Shown here one piece after another: positions 59,025 through 64,000 of a stretch of DNA of 64,000 nucleotides. The position numbers and the translations under genes are program-made. Source of the stretch: Margaritifera margaritifera (Eukaryota; Mollusca; Bivalvia; Unionida; Margaritiferidae); NCBI GenBank assembly GCA_029931535.1, contig JAQPZY010000580.1:1-64000 (forward strand). The letters run 5' to 3'. The notes under the pieces are model-generated. The model was given only the letters and a program-made list of their open reading frames with translations. It did not search any database and was not told the DNA's origin. How positions within the stretch are numbered: position 1 is the stretch's first letter; the number at the start of each line of letters is the position of its first letter.

Positions 59025-60060
59025 ATTTCAGTAAAACCTGTTGATGAAGTATAATAAATGCAACAAGTTCAAAGCCATGGAAGACACACACGAGTCATGC
59101 CATGCGTGTACAAAATGTACTTCATCTGTACCATGCAGTGTGTGGCCATATTGTCCAAGAGTGTATGGACTATGTTTTTTGCAAAAGTCCACTAAAGCAA
59201 AGAAAGAGGGTGACAATGACACAAATTTTTTAATTCCTACAGGTAATTATGATACAACGAGGGAGTGCATCCCCATTTTTTAGGAAGCCCAGGTGGCGCA
59301 AGTCCCCCCCCTCCAACATGTCCGAGCATGGCCTTCAGGCCTATAAGTCATGGTGCATGGGTTTTTAACAGATCCAACGGATCCATCTTATACTACCATA
59401 TCACCATCTGTGCTGGCTGTCCAGCCAGTCCAGACATCTCAGTCAGGAGATCTTACTGAAATATCCATCTATGGCTTCATCTCTCTACAATTATGGAGAT
59501 ATTAATGATAGATCTGTCCATCCTAACATGCCTATGGCTACATACAATTACAATTACGGAGACCTTTGTGATAGATCCATCCATCTCGCCAGGTTACACA
59601 TACATATTATGACAGAGATTTCAGCGATATATCCGTCCATCAAGCCATGCCCATGGCATGGACGGTACTGGTACCAACCGGACCGCCCATCGCACGGTTG
59701 GTAACCGTACCAACCATATTCCAAACTAACCGGCTGTTTGTACTGATATGACAAATAGTCTGAAGGAACTGGCATGTCCTGTATTCACTGCTTACCCGCA
59801 GGGTATTGGCCATGAATTATATCGAGATGATGGCACTTGCATCATCGTTGCCACATGGAATGGTTTATCCCAACATGGAAGCAGACAATGAACCCTCTTT
59901 CTTGGCTTTGGTGGACTTTTGCTAAAACCATAGTCCATACACTCTTGGACAATACTCCTGAGCATCAGCCCTACTCCGATCTGACTGTGGATAGTAGAGA
60001 ATTTAGTTTCAAGACTGCTGTAGACGAGATACACCAGGTGTTGCCCTACAAGCCCTAGTA
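59025..60060 (+). pseudogene. Decayed plus-strand ORF, possibly a DIRS-like gag (ORF1)
   Basis: The first segment (59050-59250) is cysteine-rich: 'ESCHACTKCTSSVPCSVW' then 'KSTKAKKEGDNDTNF'. After frame changes come 'RKPRWRKSPPSNMSEHG' (about 59285-59335), a repeated 'YNYGDINDRSVHPNMPMA / YNYGDLCDRSIH' motif (59485-59590), and 'RPSHGW' (59690). The end has 'LDNTPEHQPYSDLTVDSREF' followed by 'TAVDEIHQVLP' (about 59955-60050). GC content is higher than in the flanks. A cysteine-rich start followed by a basic region is compatible with a DIRS ORF1, which the element at 50-54 kb lacks. I cannot prove the family. Confidence 0.4.
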
Positions 60061-60500
60061 TCCTACTTTGTATATAATGACTGTACACTCCAACTGTATG
60101 ATGCAATGACTACAAGAAGTCAATGAAGCATTTAATGTAGGTCATTGACCTACTTTTAGTATTATGGTTAGTCCTATCCTAGCCAAATTCACATACTGAA
60201 GTGCACGACTCTATAAATGACCATAACTAAAAACTGATATAAAGTAATGCAAAACTTGACCAAAGCATGATGGACATATACATGAATAGATGGCTGGAAA
60301 GATGGGTAAGACACATAAGTTTACACTACATGCCTTTTCCACAATTATTGTGGATCATACAAAAATAGTCTGTGTCCTCTAAAAGCAAAAACAAGCTATT
60401 AAGGTTATAAGAAAGCCAGTTTCAAACTCTGACCCAATAAAACAAAACACAAGAGGTGCAAAATATGTGCCAGAGATCACTCACCCAGATATCAGTGCTT
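60061..60500. other. Intergenic, nothing recognised
   Basis: No supported gene or clear repeat. Confidence 0.4.
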
Positions 60501-60965
60501 AACAGCAAAATGAAATAGTTGGCCAAAAATCGGGGTTAGTAGGCTGCTTTCCATCTCAGAATTTCTCCAAATCTATTGATTGGTCATGAAAAAAAATTGT
60601 TTTAAGATTTTCTATTTTTAATATCTTCAGCAACACTTGAGGCCAGATCAATATTTTTTTTAATAATTATAAAATATTCAAACCAGAATGCTTTCTATCA
60701 AATCTGGTCAAATTTTGAAAAAAAGGCTTTTGAGCAGTCATTTAAAGGTTTTTCTATCTCATATGTTTGCAGCTATATTGGATTGTGGATAACCATAATT
60801 TTTACAAATATGATAAACCCTCCATAAAATCTGATCAATCATGTTGAGCATTCTTTTTTGTTAAAGACACTGTTTTAAAGTTTTTCCATTCTTAGTAACA
60901 TTGACCATTCATAGATAGTAGATCAACGTCTTTTGTACAAGCTTTGATGAGCTTCATGGCATAGT
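60500..60965 (+). repeat. Family C repeat units, diverged
   Basis: Three to four degraded C units ('ccagaatgctttctatcaaatctgg', 'gagcagtcatttaaaggttttt'). Confidence 0.65.
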
Positions 60966-61029
60966 TTTTGGAAAGAGACTGGTAATACCATTAGCAAATG
61001 CTGACAAATCATATGTAATGAATGACACG

Positions 61030-61275
61030 TGCTGGATGCTCCATGTCAACGCCACCATTCAGAAGCTGTGATAATAAAATTTTCAAGATGGCTATGGTGC
61101 CTTTTAGAAGGTCAGATGAGTACCATTTTCATCCAAAACTAGCTACATATTCCTAGTGTTTTAGTGTAAACCTTCATGCTGGCAAAGCTATCTGTTTAGA
61201 AGAACTGGCTACATAAAGATTTTCAGGATGGTCATCAAGGCAGTCATTCTGGAAGCTGTATCAGCGTTATCTTAA
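61030..61275 (+). repeat. Family B repeat units, diverged
   Basis: Two units with 'ttttcaagatggctatggtg' and 'gattttcaggatggtcatca' boxes follow directly after C units. Confidence 0.6.
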
Positions 61276-61578
61276 TGCTGGTAAGGTCTATTCAAGAAAT
61301 AACAGTATGGGGGGATCGGTAGGCACTTTTTATTTTCACCCACCTGGCATAAAATATAATTAATATCACCCCCCACCATGGATGAAATATATATTTCTTT
61401 AAGCACCACCATGCATACAGTTGATTTGTGGAAATTCAACCTAGCATGAATGCATATTAAGATAAAAGGCAGTCCCTAAGATGACATGATTTCATGAAAT
61501 TTGCAGGATCCAGGGTGCAGTATATAATGTTTGTTTACTCCCCTGAGACAACAGATTTGTTTGAGCCACCATAGTCCA

Positions 61579-62620
61579 AGTTTCCTCTGACCCTTCCCAT
61601 CCCATTTTATATACTTGGACATTTATGTTGGGGTCTGAATGCATTGCCTATCGAACAGTTGGAATTTGCCAGCACCGCTTGGTGTCAGCATATTGTAGTC
61701 ACCTACTAGCGGGCTAGTATGCTTAAACGACCTTACATCGAAACATACCTGCATCAAATTGATAGGAGGAGGATTTATTTTCTCAGAAATTGCAAGTATA
61801 GCTCTCGTCATGCATTTATCCCGCTGACAGACGAGACAAAACTACAGCGTTGATGAAATTTGACCTGGTACTCACCATTTGCATTGCTAGTCACGTGACT
61901 ACCCAAATCTCTCAACCTACATGTCCATGACATCAGAGGTCCAGTAGTCACATGATACCGACAAAAACCTCCTTTCCAAAGTTGTTGTACAAAGAATTGA
62001 AAATATTAAATGAAAGTTATGTAATGTTTGTAAAGAAAACAAAAGGAAATGTCAAGCTGAACATATTTATTCCGAGAACTACTACCAGAGACCTGTCAAT
62101 GTTGCAGCAATCTGGAGAAAGCCAGATTCGTAAAGCAGAGAGCACGTGTTGGCAATATTTTTGTTGGTATCACATAACTACCACATTGACATATGCTCTC
62201 TGCTTGCTGAATCTGGCTTTCTCTAGGTTGTTGTGATATCGACAGGTTTCTGACCGTTGTGCTTGGAAAAAATATGTTCAGAATTATGTGTCCTTTCGTA
62301 TTTTCACAAACATTACGTGACATTCATTGAATATTTTTGATTTTTTTTTACAAGAAGATTGAAAAGGCAGTTTCATCGATATCATGTGACTGTTGAACCT
62401 CTGATGTTATGGACAGGTTGCAAGAGTTGGGTAGTTATGTGACTAGCAATGCAAATGGCGAGTACCAGGTGAAATTTTATCGATGCTGTAATTTCATCTC
62501 ATCTGTCAGCGGATTAAACACATAACGAATGCTGTACTCAATAGGTAATGTGTTCCAAATCCACACCCTAACATAAATGTCCAAATATCTAAAATGGTGT
62601 GGGAAGGGACAGAGGAAACT
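61579..62620. mobile_element. 1.04-kb imperfect palindrome (foldback element)
   Basis: 'agtttcctctg...ttccca' at 61579 is mirrored by 'gggaagggacagaggaaact' ending at 62620. Many internal segments are mirrored in order, for example 'ggacatttatgtt', 'ccgctgacag', 'tttgcattgctagtcac', 'gacatcagaggt', 'gtaatgtttgt' and 'gagaaagccagatt', meeting at about 62168. The left arm has about 125 bp extra (about 61675-61800). The arms have diverged by perhaps 15-20% by eye. The ORFs on the two strands (61952-62236 plus, 62096-62323 minus) are the two arms read in the same frame. Confidence 0.88.
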
Positions 62621-62689
62621 CAGACTAGGTCAAATACGCAATTTATTTTGTATAATCATGTTGCTCTATTAAGCTGGCTTTGGTTCGAT

Positions 62690-63045
62690 ATCAAATGCAT
62701 CATACAGTGTGCAAGGAAACTATTTGGTCATGAGCTAAATGCAAAAACATAACCTAAGCCAGTAAAATGTGAAGTGTAGGCCACAGTGATCTTGTTTTGT
62801 GGTATGGGTCTGGTACTAACATAATTGCATACAATCATCCAGTTTGATGATTCTACCATGAATAGTGCTCGAGGAATAAACCAAACAAAATCCACAAAAT
62901 TTCACCAAAGACACTGAAGTGTGAAATATGGGTCACAGTGACCTACTTTTGTAATGAGGGTGTAGTACTCATCAAGATTCTTCCCAATCCACCAAGTTTC
63001 ATGATTCCAGGAATAAAAGAATGCAAAAACTTAATCAAAAATTTA
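62690..63045 (-). repeat. Family A dispersed repeat copy
   Basis: 'gctaaatgcaaaaacataac', 'ctaagccagtaaaatgtgaa', 'gtcacagtgacctac' and 'catcatccagtttgatgatt'-type segments are the reverse complement of those at 1-800. Confidence 0.72.
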
Positions 63046-63080
63046 CAACTAATGTACATGTATTTACAAAGTTAGCACCC

Positions 63081-63229
63081 TTAGCCCCCTCTCTGGGGGT
63101 ACAAACCAATAACTTCTTCTGGAGGTAGTGTAATCACTACACTATCTGGTCTGTTAACAGTGTCACTACTACTACCACCATGAACACCACCATGATTGTT
63201 ACTGTTGTAACTGGGCCCAGCAGAATGAC
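63081..63229 (-). CDS. Terminal coding exon, Gly/Ser/Asn-rich C-terminus
   Basis: An acceptor 'gcttttcag' opens a frame in phase 1 that runs 49 codons to a TAA at 63081. It codes 'HSAGPSYNSNNHGGVHGGSS' and then 'VNRPDSVVITLPPEEVIGLY', a low-complexity Gly/Asn/Ser segment followed by a proline- and acid-containing tail. It shares phase and a similar start with the exon at 56480-56544, which would be an alternative 3' exon. No poly(A) signal was pinned down. The gene is not identified. Confidence 0.5.
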
Positions 63230-63684
63230 CTGAAAAGCAAATGCATTACAGATATGTAATGATAGATGTATCAGGGTAATCAATATTTTTGTGATGGTAT
63301 AAAATACTGTATTGCCACCCCTGTATAGTGATATGCAAGCCTTAAAACTTTATGTAATTTTGTAATTGTATTATTTCCATAACTCTTGAAATTAGTCAAA
63401 ACTTCCATTTTTTTATTTTGTTTTTATATTGTATCAAATTTCTTTTAAATTTTGTTATAGTTATTGCTATTTTTTATAATGAAATACACTTTGCATTTAT
63501 TGAAATGTTTAAACATACTAATGTTAAAGTTAGAAATCTTCCTCAATGCATCTAGATGAATAAACACTGACATGATATGGCTGACTTCTTCTCAAATGGA
63601 CTGTACTGAGACTGCAATAGCAGAACCCATCTGAACAAAATCAAAAGCTGCAACAGTATTAATTTCACTATTCACATAACAAAA

Positions 63685-64000
63685 TTATGATCACTGAATC
63701 TGGTGTTTTTTCTTTTCTTTTTTATGGATTTTCACAGCAATGATTTAAATGTACAAGAGTATAGCTTTTCAATGCATGATCTTCACCCCCACCCCTCCCC
63801 AGAATATATTTCCAGAAGCAATCTACAAATATGTATGGATCACACAATCCTATACTTTGGATACAACGCTGATAATGTCTGCTCTATTTGGATGGCTGGT
63901 TGGCATTGTCTGTATGAACTTGAAAGGACTTCATGCCAGGATGTTTCTGACAAACTTGGTTAAATTCTGTCAGATCATGTCTGACAAAAAAGTGTTTTAA
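63685..64000 (+). repeat. Family C repeat units, continuing past the window
   Basis: 'tatgaacttgaaaggacttcatgccaggatg' and 'acttggttaaattctgtcag' near 63915-63985 are typical C-unit text; the array is cut by the window end. Confidence 0.6.

Overview
The window is AT-rich animal nuclear DNA. It has introns, AATAAA poly(A) signals, long (TA)n microsatellites, many minisatellites and heavily decayed large transposons. The repeat style, a tRNA-derived SINE, and Polinton and DIRS remnants suggest a marine invertebrate, most likely a bivalve or other mollusc. That placement is an inference from sequence style. There is no bacterial-type gene organisation, and most open frames in the window are chance ORFs or pieces of decayed genes.

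Region by region: 1-800 is a dispersed repeat in tandem. 1.93-2.9 kb (+) is a broken invertebrate protein family member. 3.5-11.45 kb (-) is an old Polinton/Maverick (virus-like DNA transposon) with penton-like minor capsid, major capsid, two membrane-type minor proteins, adenain-like protease, integrase and protein-primed DNA polymerase B in transcriptional order. All are frameshifted, and no packaging ATPase was seen. 12.07-14.77 kb holds a second, unrelated integrase fragment (+) facing a roughly 2-kb decayed protein (-) that I cannot name. A tRNA-derived SINE lies at 16.2 kb.

The 18.6-32 kb region carries real host-gene signals. There is a minus-strand terminal exon at 18.6 kb. On the plus strand is a set of small cytoplasmic-tail-like exons (20.9, 21.5, 22.2, 22.8 and 30.1 kb) with matching phases and YxxL tyrosine motifs; two exon pairs are tandem duplicates. 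Another minus-strand terminal exon with a poly(A) signal sits at 34.8 kb.

From 33 to 64 kb the sequence is dominated by two diverged families of about 140 bp (called B and C here), plus other dispersed and tandem repeats. A 3.85-kb DIRS tyrosine-recombinase retroelement (49.95-53.79 kb, minus) is inserted inside one C array. Two related minus-strand exons (56.5 and 63.1 kb) suggest another host gene; a minisatellite next to the 56.5-kb exon repeats its splice-donor context. A 1.04-kb imperfect palindrome occupies 61.58-62.62 kb.

Functionally, the mobile elements all look dead. The live biology is probably restricted to three or four host genes of which only scattered exons lie here.
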